Source: Maritalea sp047634455 (lineage in GTDB: Bacteria > Pseudomonadota > Alphaproteobacteria > Rhizobiales > Devosiaceae). Taken from it: a stretch of DNA of 64,000 nt. A model generated the notes under the pieces. It searched no databases. It was not told the origin of the DNA and saw only the letters and a list, made by a program, of their open reading frames with translations. Within the stretch, counting starts at the first letter, position 1. Each line of letters opens with the position of its first letter. The stretch is taken from positions 1-64,000 of the forward strand of contig NZ_JBLIAI010000005.1 of assembly GCF_047634455.1 (NCBI RefSeq), given 5' to 3'. The position numbers were made by a program, and so were the translations under genes. Below, piece after piece: positions 36,398-45,490 of the stretch.

Positions 36398-38020
36398 ATG
36401 CTCTTGTGCATGATGATCAAGAAATGTTGGAACATAATTGGAAAGTACTTCGCGGGCGATCCCTCGATCAGCCCAGCAAAGCTGACATTGTTTCAATCGG
36501 CCGGCGCGACGGTGCTCGCATCCATTCTTGCGGTGGTCGCGTTTCAAACTGTTGGCCAATATTATGCTGGCATTTGGTATCAATTAGGGGTCACTCTTGT
36601 GGTCGCCTCGCTCGTTGCGCCGATATTCCTTTACCCCTCTTACCGCACATCAGGTCGCCTAAAGCGGGCCAATAAAATAATTGCCGCACAAGCAACAACC
36701 GATCATTTGACGGGCCTGCCGAACATGTTGGCCCTCACCAACAAGCTCGAGGAATTGTTGGAAACCAACCAAGGCAACCACCCGTTTGCCGTTCATTTTG
36801 TCGACATAGATCGTTTCAAACAAGTCAATGACTCTCTTGGCCACGATGTGGGCAACGAGCTGATCAATCAGCTTGGTTGCCGCATTCAAAACTGGGTCGG
36901 CGATGCCGGTTTTGTCGCGCGTTTCGGCGGTGACGAATTTGTGGTCATTCAATATCTAACTGCCAATGAAATGGCGGCTACCCATTTTGGTCGCGAACTG
37001 CGTGTATTCTTGGCTAAGCGCTACATATTGCCCGATCATGAGGTGAACGTTACCGCATCCATCGGCACTGCGCTTTCTCCCTTGCACGGCACCAGCCAAG
37101 ACCAACTGCTCAAAGCCGCAGATCTAGCTCTATATAAAGCCAAGGAAACCGGCCACGCAGGATGCGTATTTGAGCCCAGATTTGCTAGCGAGGCATCGAA
37201 CCGCCGCCGCATTGAAGGTATTTTGCGCGACTGCATACACGCAGCGACGCTCAAACCCTATTTTCATTCCATCGTTCACGCCAAAAACCCTTTGCAAATC
37301 GCAGGCTTTGAAGCCCTATCTCGCATTGAGCTGCCTGATGGCGAAATTTTAAACCCCGAGGAATTTATCCCGATTGCCGAAAGCACCGGGCTTATTTTGG
37401 ATATTGGTGCGCACATACTCCAACAAGCATGCCACGAATGCGCAAGCTGGCACCCCGACTTATTTGTCGCCGTTAACGTGTCGCCCGTGCAATTAATCCG
37501 GTCTGACTTTTTAACCACCGTACAAGAAGCGCTCAATGATAGCGGCCTTGCCCCCTATCGGTTGGAGCTGGAAATCACCGAGTCCGTACTCATCAATGAT
37601 GTGGAAAAAATTCGCACGACCCTTGAACGCGTACGGGCAATGGGCGTGCAAATCGCCCTTGACGATTTTGGCGCAGGTTATTGTGGGTTGCACTATTTGC
37701 GTCAGATTGAAATCGACAAAATCAAAATCGACAAATCGATCATTGATGATGCCGCCACTGTTGAAATATCACGTAATATCCTCAACGGCGTTTGCTTAAT
37801 TGCCAAGCAAATGAACATTACTTTGGTCGCCGAGGGCGTAGACGAGATCTCCAAAGCCGAGTTCTTATCCCAAGGCGAGCGGGTACACCAGTTTCAAGGC
37901 TTCCTATTCTCCAAACCTGTAAATGCTGAGGATGCCCGTCGCATGCAAAAAGTATTGCCCCCATTTGCAACAGGCGACAATGTGATCAATTTATCGGATC
38001 GTCTGATCACCAAGTTCTAG
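36398..38020 (+). CDS. GGDEF-EAL protein (diguanylate cyclase/phosphodiesterase)
   Basis: 540 residues. Two N-terminal membrane helices (about 28-85; FQSAGATVLASILAVVAFQ and LVVASLVAPIFLYPSY) precede a GGDEF domain with an intact signature FVARFGGDEFVVIQ and the substrate region FVDIDRFKQVND. An EAL domain follows with GFEALSRIELPDG (EAL present), ALDDFGAGYCGLHYLR and LVAEGVDE. Both active sites look complete, so the protein could make or degrade cyclic di-GMP. No sensor domain is evident beyond the membrane segment. It converges on bolA, and the 4-nt CTAG at 38017-38020 supplies both stop codons. Confidence 0.95.
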   Translation: MLLCMMIKKCWNIIGKYFAGDPSISPAKLTLFQSAGATVLASILAVVAFQTVGQYYAGIWYQLGVTLVVASLVAPIFLYPSYRTSGRLKRANKIIAAQATTDHLTGLPNMLALTNKLEELLETNQGNHPFAVHFVDIDRFKQVNDSLGHDVGNELINQLGCRIQNWVGDAGFVARFGGDEFVVIQYLTANEMAATHFGRELRVFLAKRYILPDHEVNVTASIGTALSPLHGTSQDQLLKAADLALYKAKETGHAGCVFEPRFASEASNRRRIEGILRDCIHAATLKPYFHSIVHAKNPLQIAGFEALSRIELPDGEILNPEEFIPIAESTGLILDIGAHILQQACHECASWHPDLFVAVNVSPVQLIRSDFLTTVQEALNDSGLAPYRLELEITESVLINDVEKIRTTLERVRAMGVQIALDDFGAGYCGLHYLRQIEIDKIKIDKSIIDDAATVEISRNILNGVCLIAKQMNITLVAEGVDEISKAEFLSQGERVHQFQGFLFSKPVNAEDARRMQKVLPPFATGDNVINLSDRLITKF

Positions 38021-38030
38021 GGTCTGAACT
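38017..38030 (+). repeat. partial copy of the CTAGGGTCTG repeat at the GGDEF-EAL/bolA stops
   Basis: CTAGGGTCTGAACT is identical to the reverse complement of the right arm of the palindrome at 55476-55509. Only one arm is present. It contains the stop codons of both convergent genes and encodes the last BolA residues. Confidence 0.5.
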
Positions 38031-38292
38031 TATCACTTGGGCTCACCTCAATCGCAAAGGCATGAATGGCTTCTTTCAATTCTTGAGCCATGCAATCCAT
38101 CACCGCCCGCTGCTGGGCGACCCGGGTTTTGCCATCAAGAGCGGCGGCGGCAATCTGTACCCTGAAGTGGGAGTTTCCACCTTCGCGATAACCTGCGTGG
38201 CCCCGGTGCAATTCGCTTTCGTCGATCACATTTAGGTGGGTAGGCGCAAATTCTTTCGACAATTTCTCAAAGATTGTTTGTTTCATCGACAT
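38017..38292 (-). CDS. bolA: BolA family protein
   Basis: 91 residues from the ATG at 38292 (MSMKQTIFEKLSKEFAPTHL); an ATG two codons later is equally possible, and the long upstream frame is spurious because it enters the divergent J-domain gene. The class II KH-like fold is seen in LNVIDESELHRGHAGYREGGNSHFRVQI (with the conserved His and the Gly-rich turn), then LDGKTRVAQQRAVMDCMAQEL and HAFAIEVSPSDKF. BolA proteins bind [2Fe-2S] with monothiol glutaredoxins and affect iron homeostasis and morphology. Divergent from the J-domain gene across about 38 nt, a conserved pair. Confidence 0.95.
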   Translation of the reverse strand: MSMKQTIFEKLSKEFAPTHLNVIDESELHRGHAGYREGGNSHFRVQIAAAALDGKTRVAQQRAVMDCMAQELKEAIHAFAIEVSPSDKFRP

Positions 38293-38330
38293 AGGGGGTT
38301 TCGTTCTCGCTACTTTTTGATGTAAAAGAG

Positions 38331-38984
38331 GTGTCCATTTCTCTAACTTTAAGAGCACGTACATTGAATTCAAAGCTCTTCGACAAAATAAAAGTAAAAC
38401 GCCGCGCGTCTTCAGCCGCAAAACCTGAGGACGATTTGCCACGTTGTGCATGGAAGGGCTGTGACCAAGCTGGCGCGCACAAAGCACCAAAAGGTTCTGA
38501 TCAACCCGGCTATTACCAATTCTGCATGACCCATGTGCGCGAATATAACAAGAGTTTCAACTTCTTCTCCGAGATGAAAGATGACGAAATTCAAAAAATT
38601 GTGTCTGACCGCACCGGCGGGCGACCGACTTGGGAAATGGGCGTGAACAAAGTTGCCAACGACGCAACCGACGGACCGAGCACGGCAGGTCGCAAGAAAA
38701 AGAACCATGACCCATCCAACGTGTTCCGCCGCTATGCCCGGATGCAAGGCAAGTCCGCAGGGCCAAATCGTTCCACAGATCGTAAAATTCTGGATGCCGA
38801 CAAAAAAGCACTGGAAATGCTGGATGTCAGCACAGCCTCAGGCCCGGATGAGATCAAAAAAGCCTATAAAGATCTGGTGAAAAGACACCACCCAGACATT
38901 AATGGCGGCGACAAAAGTTCCGAGGAGCGTTTGCGCAATATCGTGACGGCTTACAACCATCTTAAGTCCAAAGGATTTGTGTGA
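38331..38984 (+). CDS. J-domain-containing protein
   Basis: 217 residues from a GTG at 38331; a TTG at 38364 starting just before NSKLFDKIKVKRR would fit relatives well too. The N-terminal half has a cysteine-containing module, PRCAWKGCDQAGAHKAPKG and YYQFCMTHVREYNKSFNFF, possibly zinc-binding. The C-terminal about 60 residues are a J domain with the HPD tripeptide in YKDLVKRHHPDINGGDKSSEERLRNI. It should stimulate a DnaK-type ATPase for particular clients. Divergent from bolA and upstream of cobS, an order frequent in Rhizobiales. Confidence 0.94.
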   Translation: MSISLTLRARTLNSKLFDKIKVKRRASSAAKPEDDLPRCAWKGCDQAGAHKAPKGSDQPGYYQFCMTHVREYNKSFNFFSEMKDDEIQKIVSDRTGGRPTWEMGVNKVANDATDGPSTAGRKKKNHDPSNVFRRYARMQGKSAGPNRSTDRKILDADKKALEMLDVSTASGPDEIKKAYKDLVKRHHPDINGGDKSSEERLRNIVTAYNHLKSKGFV

Positions 38985-39007
38985 TCAAACAAGCAGCATA
39001 TTGATGA

Positions 39008-39029
39008 GGGCTCGGCGCTGGTCGAGCCC
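39008..39029 (+). terminator. possible terminator after the J-domain gene
   Basis: A perfect 7-bp stem GGGCTCG gcgctggt CGAGCCC lies 24 nt after the stop. The following GAACTTTGTTG has only a weak T-run, so termination may be partial or assisted. Confidence 0.4.
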
Positions 39030-39142
39030 GAACTTTGTTGCTATATAACTTGCATCTTTAACATTCCCCACCCTACCTTTTGCACGCAAATTGTGCCAAA
39101 ACCCCAATTGACGAATACGTTCTATCTAAAAGGTTACCCATA

Positions 39143-40120
39143 ATGAGTGTGACAGCACCCCTGCCCGATACCGAATATTCAGTACGCGATCTTTTCGGCA
39201 TAGATTCAGATTTGGTGGTCAAAGGATATAAAGAACGCACCGAACACGTGCCGCCTCTGGATCCTGATTACCTGTTCGACAAAGCAACCACATTGGCCAT
39301 TCTTGCCGGTTTTGAACACAATCGTCGGGTCATGGTGCAAGGCTATCACGGCACGGGCAAATCAACCCACATCGAACAAGTCGCCGCGCGCCTGAATTGG
39401 CCACTTGTGCGGGTCAACTTGGACAGCCATGTCAGCCGGATCGATTTGGTGGGCAAAGATGCCATTGTCATCAAAGACGGCAAACAAATCACTGAATTCC
39501 GCGACGGCATTTTGCCATGGGCGCTGAAAAACAACATCGCGATCGTGTTCGATGAATATGATGCGGGTCGTCCTGACGTGATGTTCGTGATCCAGCGCGT
39601 ATTAGAAGTGTCCGGCCGTCTGACTTTGCTTGACCAAAACAAAGTGATCGAGCCACACCCCGCTTTCCGTTTGTTCTCAACTACCAACACTATCGGTTTG
39701 GGCGATACATCTGGTCTTTACCACGGCACGCAACAAATCAACCAAGGTCAAATGGACCGATGGTCGATTGTGGCAACCTTGAACTATTTGCCACACGAAA
39801 AAGAAGTCGGCATTGTTTTGGCCAAAGCCAAAAGTTTTGACACACAAGAAGGCCGCCAAACAATTTCGAACATGGTTCGGCTTGCTGATTTGACGCGGTC
39901 GGCGTTCATCAATGGCGACCTTTCGACCGTCATGAGCCCTCGTACGGTTATCACCTGGGCTGAAAATGCGCAAATCTTTGGTGATATCGGCATGGCTTTC
40001 CGTCTCACATTCCTCAACAAATGTGATGAGTTGGAACGTTCTGTTGTAGCTGAGTTCTACCAGCGTGTGTTTGGCACCGACTTGCCTGAATCTGCGGCGA
40101 ACATCGCTTTGAGCGCCTAA
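39143..40120 (+). CDS. cobS: cobaltochelatase subunit CobS
   Basis: 325 residues from MSVTAPLPDTEYSVRDLFGIDSD. AAA+ module: Walker A MVQGYHGTGKSTHIEQVA, Walker B-like AIVFDEYDAGRPDVMFVIQRVLE, sensor FRLFSTTNTIGLGDTSG. With CobT it forms the ATPase ring that drives CobN to insert cobalt into hydrogenobyrinic acid a,c-diamide in aerobic B12 synthesis. No cobN or other cob gene lies in the window. CobT follows by 37 nt. Confidence 0.97.
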   Translation: MSVTAPLPDTEYSVRDLFGIDSDLVVKGYKERTEHVPPLDPDYLFDKATTLAILAGFEHNRRVMVQGYHGTGKSTHIEQVAARLNWPLVRVNLDSHVSRIDLVGKDAIVIKDGKQITEFRDGILPWALKNNIAIVFDEYDAGRPDVMFVIQRVLEVSGRLTLLDQNKVIEPHPAFRLFSTTNTIGLGDTSGLYHGTQQINQGQMDRWSIVATLNYLPHEKEVGIVLAKAKSFDTQEGRQTISNMVRLADLTRSAFINGDLSTVMSPRTVITWAENAQIFGDIGMAFRLTFLNKCDELERSVVAEFYQRVFGTDLPESAANIALSA

Positions 40121-40157
40121 AACTCCAGCCGGAGCGGTCTAACCCGAGAGGGAAAAT

Positions 40158-42047
40158 ATGTCTGGCATATCCAAACGCGCCAATAAACCTGATCCGTCAG
40201 CGACGTTGAAAAACGCCGTTGGCGTGACCATGCGCGCCATCGCCGAGGACAAAGAGTTGGAAGTGGCTTTCACGTCCGACCGGCCATTACTCACCAAAGA
40301 CAAAGCCCGGTTGGCCAACCTACCCCGGCTGCCAAAGCCTGAAGATATAGCCATCGCGCGCGGCCAAGGCGACGCCATGGCAATGCGTATGGCCGCCCAC
40401 GACCAAAAACTACACAAAAAATACTCACCCCAAGACCCCGAGGCGCGAGCGGTTTTTGACAGTCTCGAACAAGTTCGGGTTGAGGCCCTCGGCACCGCAC
40501 GTTTACCTGGCATGAAGGGCAATCTAGCCGCCATGCTCGAGGACAAATTGTTCCGCGCCAACTACGCGTCCGTCACCGACATTGCCGACGCGCCTTTGGC
40601 CGAGGCTATGGGTTTGGTATTGCGCGAAAAACTGTTGGGCATAGACATTCCTTCATCCGGCGAACGCTTGGTTGAGTTTTGGCGCGAAACTATCGAGCAA
40701 AAAGCGGGCGAACAGCTTAACGATTTAGCATCGCTCGTGGATGATCAAACTGAGTTTTCCAAACTTTGCCGCGCGGCGTTGCGCAGCATGGAATTGGTAG
40801 TTGATGCTGATCCAACGGATTTGGATGGCGACGAGGACGATGCGGGCGAAGACACTGATCCGCAAAATGCTCCAGACGAAAATGCCGATAAACAAGACGG
40901 CACCTCCGAACAGGATGAAGAGCAAATCGACGCAGAACAAGCGCCAGGCGACACCGAGCAAGAAGGTGAAACCGAAGGCGAAGACGCCGATATGCAAGAT
41001 ATGGAGGAACAGGACGCGCCGCTTGAACATGGCGAAGATAGCCCCAACGCGCAACCGGACAATGATATTCCTGATCATTTCCGCAACATGCCCGAATATA
41101 AGATATTCACCACAAAGTTCGACGAAACCGTGAGCGCGGCAGACCTTTGCCCGCCTGAAGAACTTGAACAATTGCGCGCGCTATTGGACAAACAATTGGA
41201 TGGACTTTCTGGCGCCGTGGCGCGGTTGGCCAACAAATTGCAACGCCGTTTGATGGCCCAACAAAGTCGCTCTTGGGAATTTGATCTTGAAGAAGGTCTG
41301 CTGGACACCGCACGCATCACCCGCGTGGTAACCGATCCGTTGCAACCCTTGTCGTTCAAAGTCGAAAAAGACACCGATTTTCGCGACACGGTTGTGACCT
41401 TGTTGATTGACAATTCAGGCTCCATGCGCGGCCGCCCGATCACCATTGCGGCGATTTGCGGCGATATTCTGGCGCGCACGCTAGAGCGTTGCGGCGTAAA
41501 AGTTGAAATTTTGGGCTTCACCACCCGCGCCTGGAAAGGCGGCAAATCACGAGAAGCTTGGATGCAAGGCGGACGCCCTGCCAATCCGGGTCGGATCAAC
41601 GATGTTCGCCATATCATCTATAAATCTGCCGAACAGCCATGGCGTCACGCCAAGTCAAATCTTGGCTTGATGATGCGCGAAGGGCTGCTCAAAGAGAACA
41701 TTGATGGTGAGGCTCTATTGTGGGCACATAAGAGAATTCTGGGTCGGCCCGAAAATCGCCGCATATTGATGGTGATTTCTGACGGCGCGCCTGTCGATGA
41801 CAGTACGCAATCCGTCAACCCGGGCAATTATTTAGAAAAACATCTGCGTTACGTTATTGAAGACATCGAAACCCGTTCACCAGTTCAACTGGTGGCCATC
41901 GGCATTGGGCACGATGTGACCCGCTATTATCGCCGCGCGGTCACCTTGCTGGATGCTGAAGAATTGGCGGGTGCACTTACTGACAATCTCGCAGACTTGT
42001 TTGATGAAGAATTGCCTGCCGAAACCCGTCGCCGAGGCCGAAAATAG
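40158..42047 (+). CDS. cobT: cobaltochelatase subunit CobT
   Basis: 629 residues. The N-terminal region matches CobT (ALKNAVGVTMRAIAEDKELEV). A strongly acidic linker (about 215-310, rich in Asp, Glu and Gln) follows. The C-terminal von Willebrand A domain has the MIDAS sequence TLLIDNSGSMRGRPI and further metal residues in VISDGAPVDDST. It partners CobS in the chelatase AAA+ complex. The ribosome site GAGAGGG precedes the ATG. The phytase-like gene starts 14 nt after its stop. Confidence 0.97.
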   Translation: MSGISKRANKPDPSATLKNAVGVTMRAIAEDKELEVAFTSDRPLLTKDKARLANLPRLPKPEDIAIARGQGDAMAMRMAAHDQKLHKKYSPQDPEARAVFDSLEQVRVEALGTARLPGMKGNLAAMLEDKLFRANYASVTDIADAPLAEAMGLVLREKLLGIDIPSSGERLVEFWRETIEQKAGEQLNDLASLVDDQTEFSKLCRAALRSMELVVDADPTDLDGDEDDAGEDTDPQNAPDENADKQDGTSEQDEEQIDAEQAPGDTEQEGETEGEDADMQDMEEQDAPLEHGEDSPNAQPDNDIPDHFRNMPEYKIFTTKFDETVSAADLCPPEELEQLRALLDKQLDGLSGAVARLANKLQRRLMAQQSRSWEFDLEEGLLDTARITRVVTDPLQPLSFKVEKDTDFRDTVVTLLIDNSGSMRGRPITIAAICGDILARTLERCGVKVEILGFTTRAWKGGKSREAWMQGGRPANPGRINDVRHIIYKSAEQPWRHAKSNLGLMMREGLLKENIDGEALLWAHKRILGRPENRRILMVISDGAPVDDSTQSVNPGNYLEKHLRYVIEDIETRSPVQLVAIGIGHDVTRYYRRAVTLLDAEELAGALTDNLADLFDEELPAETRRRGRK

Positions 42048-42061
42048 TTCGCTCATTCATT

Positions 42062-43045
42062 TTGCTTTTGGGATTACTCGGCACCATTTTTGCGCCCAGC
42101 AATGCCTTCGCTGAAAAATTCAACATTAGTGCCACCCCCATTAAATGGTTTAAAGGCCAAGCTATCGGCAAACCCGTTGGCACTGGCCTGATCTGGCGGG
42201 GTGGTTTGCAACTCAAAGGTAACGTGCCAAACTTTGGTGGATTGTCTGACCTCACCATCATGTCCACCAATGGCGGCGTGGCGATGGTTACAGACACCGG
42301 TTACCTTGTTGCTGGACAAATTAGCTACGATCAAAAGGGCGCGCCGGTCGCCATCCAAAACGCCACGATCGAGCCGATCAAAAACTCCAAAGGCGTAAAA
42401 CTTCCCAACTTGTGGTCACGCGATTCCGAAGCCATAGACACCATCTACCGAAACGGAGAAGCCGTCGCCGTGCGGATCGGGTTCGAAAATCTCACCCGTG
42501 TCGCCGATTTTGCGTTGCTCGATGGACGGCCAGGCGGCGCAGCCAAAGACTATATCATCCCCACTTGGCTCACCCAACAACGCAACAATTGGTCAATCGA
42601 GTCGCTTTGCATCGCCCCACCAGCTTCTCCTGTTGCTGGCTCAACGCTGATGATTGCCGAAGACGTGCGCAACGATAAAGGCAACAACCGCGCATGGCTT
42701 TCGGGCAAACGCGATGGCGGCGATCTTAGCGTTGCCGCAGAGGGCGGCTTCCGCCCAACAGGTTGTGCCTTTACACAAGCTGGTGACCTGTTGATCCTTT
42801 ATCGCGATGTGGGCATTTTCGGCTTTTCCATGCAATTGCGAAAAATCGCAGCCGCCCAAGTACAAGCCGGACAAGTTTTGTTTGGCGAAAAATTACTCGA
42901 GGCAAATGGCGGCGACGTGGACAATATGGAAGGCTTGGCGACCCATATTGGTGCAAATGGCGAAACCATCATTTCCATCCTCTCAGACGACAATTTTCGT
43001 GGTTGGGAACGCACATTGTTGCTGCAATTTGAGCTAGTAAAATAA
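42062..43045 (+). CDS. esterase-like activity of phytase family protein, exported
   Basis: About 327 residues. An N-terminal hydrophobic stretch LLLGLLGTIFAPSNAFA is a signal peptide. The beta-propeller-like family pattern is seen in GGLSDLTIMSTNGGVAMVTDTGYLV, SRDSEAIDTIYRNG, NWSIESLCIA, NMEGLATHIGANGETIISILSDDNFRGWERTLLLQFEL. The start is unclear: no ATG or GTG is available, and the frame upstream encodes V-R-S-F-I before TTG at 42062, so initiation at TTG is assumed. Its position after cobT recurs in Rhizobiales. Function of the family is uncertain. Confidence 0.88.
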   Translation: MLLGLLGTIFAPSNAFAEKFNISATPIKWFKGQAIGKPVGTGLIWRGGLQLKGNVPNFGGLSDLTIMSTNGGVAMVTDTGYLVAGQISYDQKGAPVAIQNATIEPIKNSKGVKLPNLWSRDSEAIDTIYRNGEAVAVRIGFENLTRVADFALLDGRPGGAAKDYIIPTWLTQQRNNWSIESLCIAPPASPVAGSTLMIAEDVRNDKGNNRAWLSGKRDGGDLSVAAEGGFRPTGCAFTQAGDLLILYRDVGIFGFSMQLRKIAAAQVQAGQVLFGEKLLEANGGDVDNMEGLATHIGANGETIISILSDDNFRGWERTLLLQFELVK

Positions 43046-43134
43046 TTTTGATTTCAGATGCAAATCACGTCAGTATGCCCCCAGATTACATCAAAGCCCG
43101 GCCATAACGGGCAAATCTGATAAAGGGATAATTC

Positions 43135-44181
43135 ATGAATATCGATCTACTGAAGCGCTTGTGCGAAACCCCGGGCGTGCCGGGCCGCGAAGACCGCATC
43201 CGTGCGCTCATCCAAAAAGAAGTTGAAGGCCTTTTCGACGAAGTGGTCACCGATCCAATGGGCTCACTTTTGTGCAAACGCAACCCAACAGGCAAACCAG
43301 CAAATCCACCGCAAAAGATCATGCTGCTTTGCCATATGGACGAGATCGGATTTCTGGTCTCACACGTTAGTGAAAAAGGCCATGTCTATGTGGACAATGT
43401 GGGCGGCTTTGACACGCGCAACCTGTTCAGCCGCCGCGTTTTGGTGGTGACCGAAAAAGGCGACTATAAAGCCGTGATGAATCCAGGCGGCAAGCCGATC
43501 CATATTCAAAGCCCTGAAGAAGGCAAAAAAATTCCAACCGTTTCTGAGTTCGTGATCGACCTGGGCATGGGCGAAAAAACCAAAGACGTCGTGCAAGTTG
43601 GCGACTATGTGGTGATGGACGAGCCATTGCTCGATATGGAAGACAAAATCGTCTCCAAAGCACTCGACAACCGTGTGGCATGTTGGTTGGGCATTGAATC
43701 AATTCGCAAGCTGGTGGAAGACAAATCCACCCACGATTGCGAAATCCATGTGGCTTTCACCACCCAAGAAGAAGTTGGCCTGCGCGGTGCCCGCACAGCG
43801 GCGCACGCAATCCAGCCTGATATCGGACTAGGAATTGACGTAACGCTCGCCTGCGACACGCCTGGGGTGCCTGAGCACCAAGCCGTGACCATTCAAGGCA
43901 AGGGCTTTGGCCTTCATGTGAAAGATAGCTCATTCATCGCGGATATCGGACTTGTGCGTGAAGTGGAAGCTTTGGCCAAAAAGAGCAATATTCCATACCA
44001 ACGCACCATTTTGGCCCGTGGCGGACAAGATGGCGCCGCCGCCCAACAAGCCGCCGCTGGCGCAAAAGCTGTTGGCATAGTTGTCGGGTGTCGCTATGTG
44101 CACACAGTAACCGAAATGATCGACAAAACTGATCTAAAAGCCGCGCGCGATATTTTGACAGCGTTTTTGGCAGATCACTAA
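43135..44181 (+). CDS. M42 family metallopeptidase
   Basis: 348 residues. Metal ligands and catalytic residues of M42 aminopeptidases/endoglucanase-M-like enzymes are visible: LCHMDEIGFLV (His), SKALDNRVACWLGIE (bridging Asp), TTQEEVGLRGARTAAH (catalytic and metal Glu), GIDVTLACDTPGVPE (Asp), and a C-terminal CRYVHTVTEMID (His). These enzymes form large tetrahedral assemblies that trim peptides. The strong ribosome site AAAGGGATA precedes the ATG. Monocistronic, closed by a terminator. Confidence 0.95.
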   Translation: MNIDLLKRLCETPGVPGREDRIRALIQKEVEGLFDEVVTDPMGSLLCKRNPTGKPANPPQKIMLLCHMDEIGFLVSHVSEKGHVYVDNVGGFDTRNLFSRRVLVVTEKGDYKAVMNPGGKPIHIQSPEEGKKIPTVSEFVIDLGMGEKTKDVVQVGDYVVMDEPLLDMEDKIVSKALDNRVACWLGIESIRKLVEDKSTHDCEIHVAFTTQEEVGLRGARTAAHAIQPDIGLGIDVTLACDTPGVPEHQAVTIQGKGFGLHVKDSSFIADIGLVREVEALAKKSNIPYQRTILARGGQDGAAAQQAAAGAKAVGIVVGCRYVHTVTEMIDKTDLKAARDILTAFLADH

Positions 44182-44203
44182 GAATTACTTTGATGAAGAC
44201 ACC

Positions 44204-44236
44204 AAAGGCCCGTCACATCTGTGGCGGGCCTTTTTC
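44204..44236 (+). terminator. intrinsic terminator of the M42 peptidase gene
   Basis: The stem AAAGGCCCGTCACA tc TGTGGCGGGCCTTT (one G-U pair in about 14 pairs) ends in a run of T residues, 22 nt after the stop codon. A textbook Rho-independent terminator. Confidence 0.92.
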
Positions 44237-44320
44237 GTTAAAAGTGAATTCAAAACATCGTGTAGTTTAAGGTCCGCTGTACAGCTTCACATGACTAGGG
44301 GATCACACCCGTTTGACTTC

Positions 44321-44569
44321 TTAAGCATCCAGCATGAAATACCGAGCGATTCCATAAATGTAGAGCGCCGAAAACATGATATTTATGTATTTCAACTGTC
44401 GCTCTGTTCTGAGCCAACCGCAATAAATCCATATCAAACAGAATGGCAGCCCAAACAGCATGGCCGCCAACTGCCAGCCTTGAACAATCGCAATCGTACT
44501 GCAAAGTCCCAAAGCAAGAGCAAACCATTTCAGCACTTGCTCAAAGTCAGCCTGCGTCGAAATTTTCAT
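44321..44569 (-). CDS. small hypothetical membrane protein
   Basis: 82 residues from the ATG at 44569 (MKISTQADFEQVLKWFALALG); the frame extends 39 codons further upstream across the VUT gene terminator, which is unlikely to be coding. Two hydrophobic helices are seen, LKWFALALGLCSTIAIVQGW and LAAMLFGLPFCLIWIYCGWL, then KYINIMFSALYIYGIARYFML. I do not recognise a family. It lies downstream of the VUT gene and its terminator, so it needs its own promoter. Real coding status is moderately sure. Confidence 0.5.
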   Translation of the reverse strand: MKISTQADFEQVLKWFALALGLCSTIAIVQGWQLAAMLFGLPFCLIWIYCGWLRTERQLKYINIMFSALYIYGIARYFMLDA

Positions 44570-44688
44570 TTTTTGGGATTTCCCGAAAATCAGCGCCGTG
44601 AACCCGGCGATCTGATTTGTTACTCCTATCAAACCGAAGCGCGAAACGCAATTCAAGTCTGTATGGAAGGTAGTTGGCGTTGGCACAT

Positions 44689-44717
44689 AAAAAAACGCCC
44701 CGAAAAAACGGGGCGTT
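44689..44717 (-). terminator. intrinsic terminator of the queuosine-precursor transporter gene
   Basis: A perfect 9-bp stem AACGCCCCG / CGGGGCGTT with a six-base loop is followed on the minus strand by seven T residues (44689-44695, partly within the stem). It lies 65 nt after the stop of the VUT gene. Confidence 0.9.
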
Positions 44718-44781
44718 GATCAAATGCTAAATTGCGCTCACATTCAGTTCAGCATTTTATAGGCATTACCCACTCAACTGA

Positions 44782-45432
44782 TCAGGCAACAACGCTTTTG
44801 GCAACCTGGCGATCTGAGATAAACTGTCTCAAAAAACTGTATGGTGCCAACAGCGCAAAAACCATTAGACCTTTAACGATCAAATCGCCGAAGCCCAACG
44901 ACACATAAAGGGGCACTTCAGGGCCCATGCTCAACAGCGGCACACCAAAGCCAAGCGACGTGTCGCTCTGTGCAAAGAAATGATCGATGCCGACAAAGGC
45001 AGGCGCAAACGCCAACGAGAAAAAGATCGCCGTATCAATTGCCGAGGCGATACTGGATGAAATCAGTGGCGCGCGCCACCAAGCGCCCCCCCGCAAGCGA
45101 TCAAAGATCGAAATATCAAGCAACTGTGCCACCAAAAACGCGGTGCCAGATGCAACCGCTACTCTTGGGTAAGCCAATTTGATCGACAAATAAACAGCCA
45201 GGGAAAAGCCGACCAGCACAACGATCCGCGCGGACTTTGGACCAAAATGACGGTTGGTCAAATCAGTAACAAGAAAAGCAAATGGATAGGTGAAGGCACC
45301 CCAGGTGAGGATTTCTTTGAGGTCCAATGGGCCAAGTTGAAAATCAACCGGGATTGAAACCAAATAGTTTGATGTGGCGACAACAATCGCCATGGCCGCA
45401 ACGGCCACAAAAAAACGAGTGAGCATCATCAT
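44782..45432 (-). CDS. VUT family (YhhQ) queuosine precursor transporter
   Basis: 216 residues with six or so membrane helices. Marks of the family are WGAFTYPFAFLVTDLTNRHFGPKSARIVV, GTAFLVAQLLDISIFDRL and SSSIASAIDTAIFFSLAF. It imports 7-cyano-7-deazaguanine or 7-aminomethyl-7-deazaguanine for tRNA queuosine synthesis or salvage. The ribosome site AAGAGG precedes three tandem ATG codons, so the exact start is open by up to two residues. I looked for a preQ1 riboswitch in its leader and did not see the class I signature. Confidence 0.93.
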   Translation of the reverse strand: MMMLTRFFVAVAAMAIVVATSNYLVSIPVDFQLGPLDLKEILTWGAFTYPFAFLVTDLTNRHFGPKSARIVVLVGFSLAVYLSIKLAYPRVAVASGTAFLVAQLLDISIFDRLRGGAWWRAPLISSSIASAIDTAIFFSLAFAPAFVGIDHFFAQSDTSLGFGVPLLSMGPEVPLYVSLGFGDLIVKGLMVFALLAPYSFLRQFISDRQVAKSVVA

Positions 45433-45490
45433 GCACCTCTTATGTTACGTAGCAATTCCGGCAATAGACCGACGCCACTTATGAAAACAA

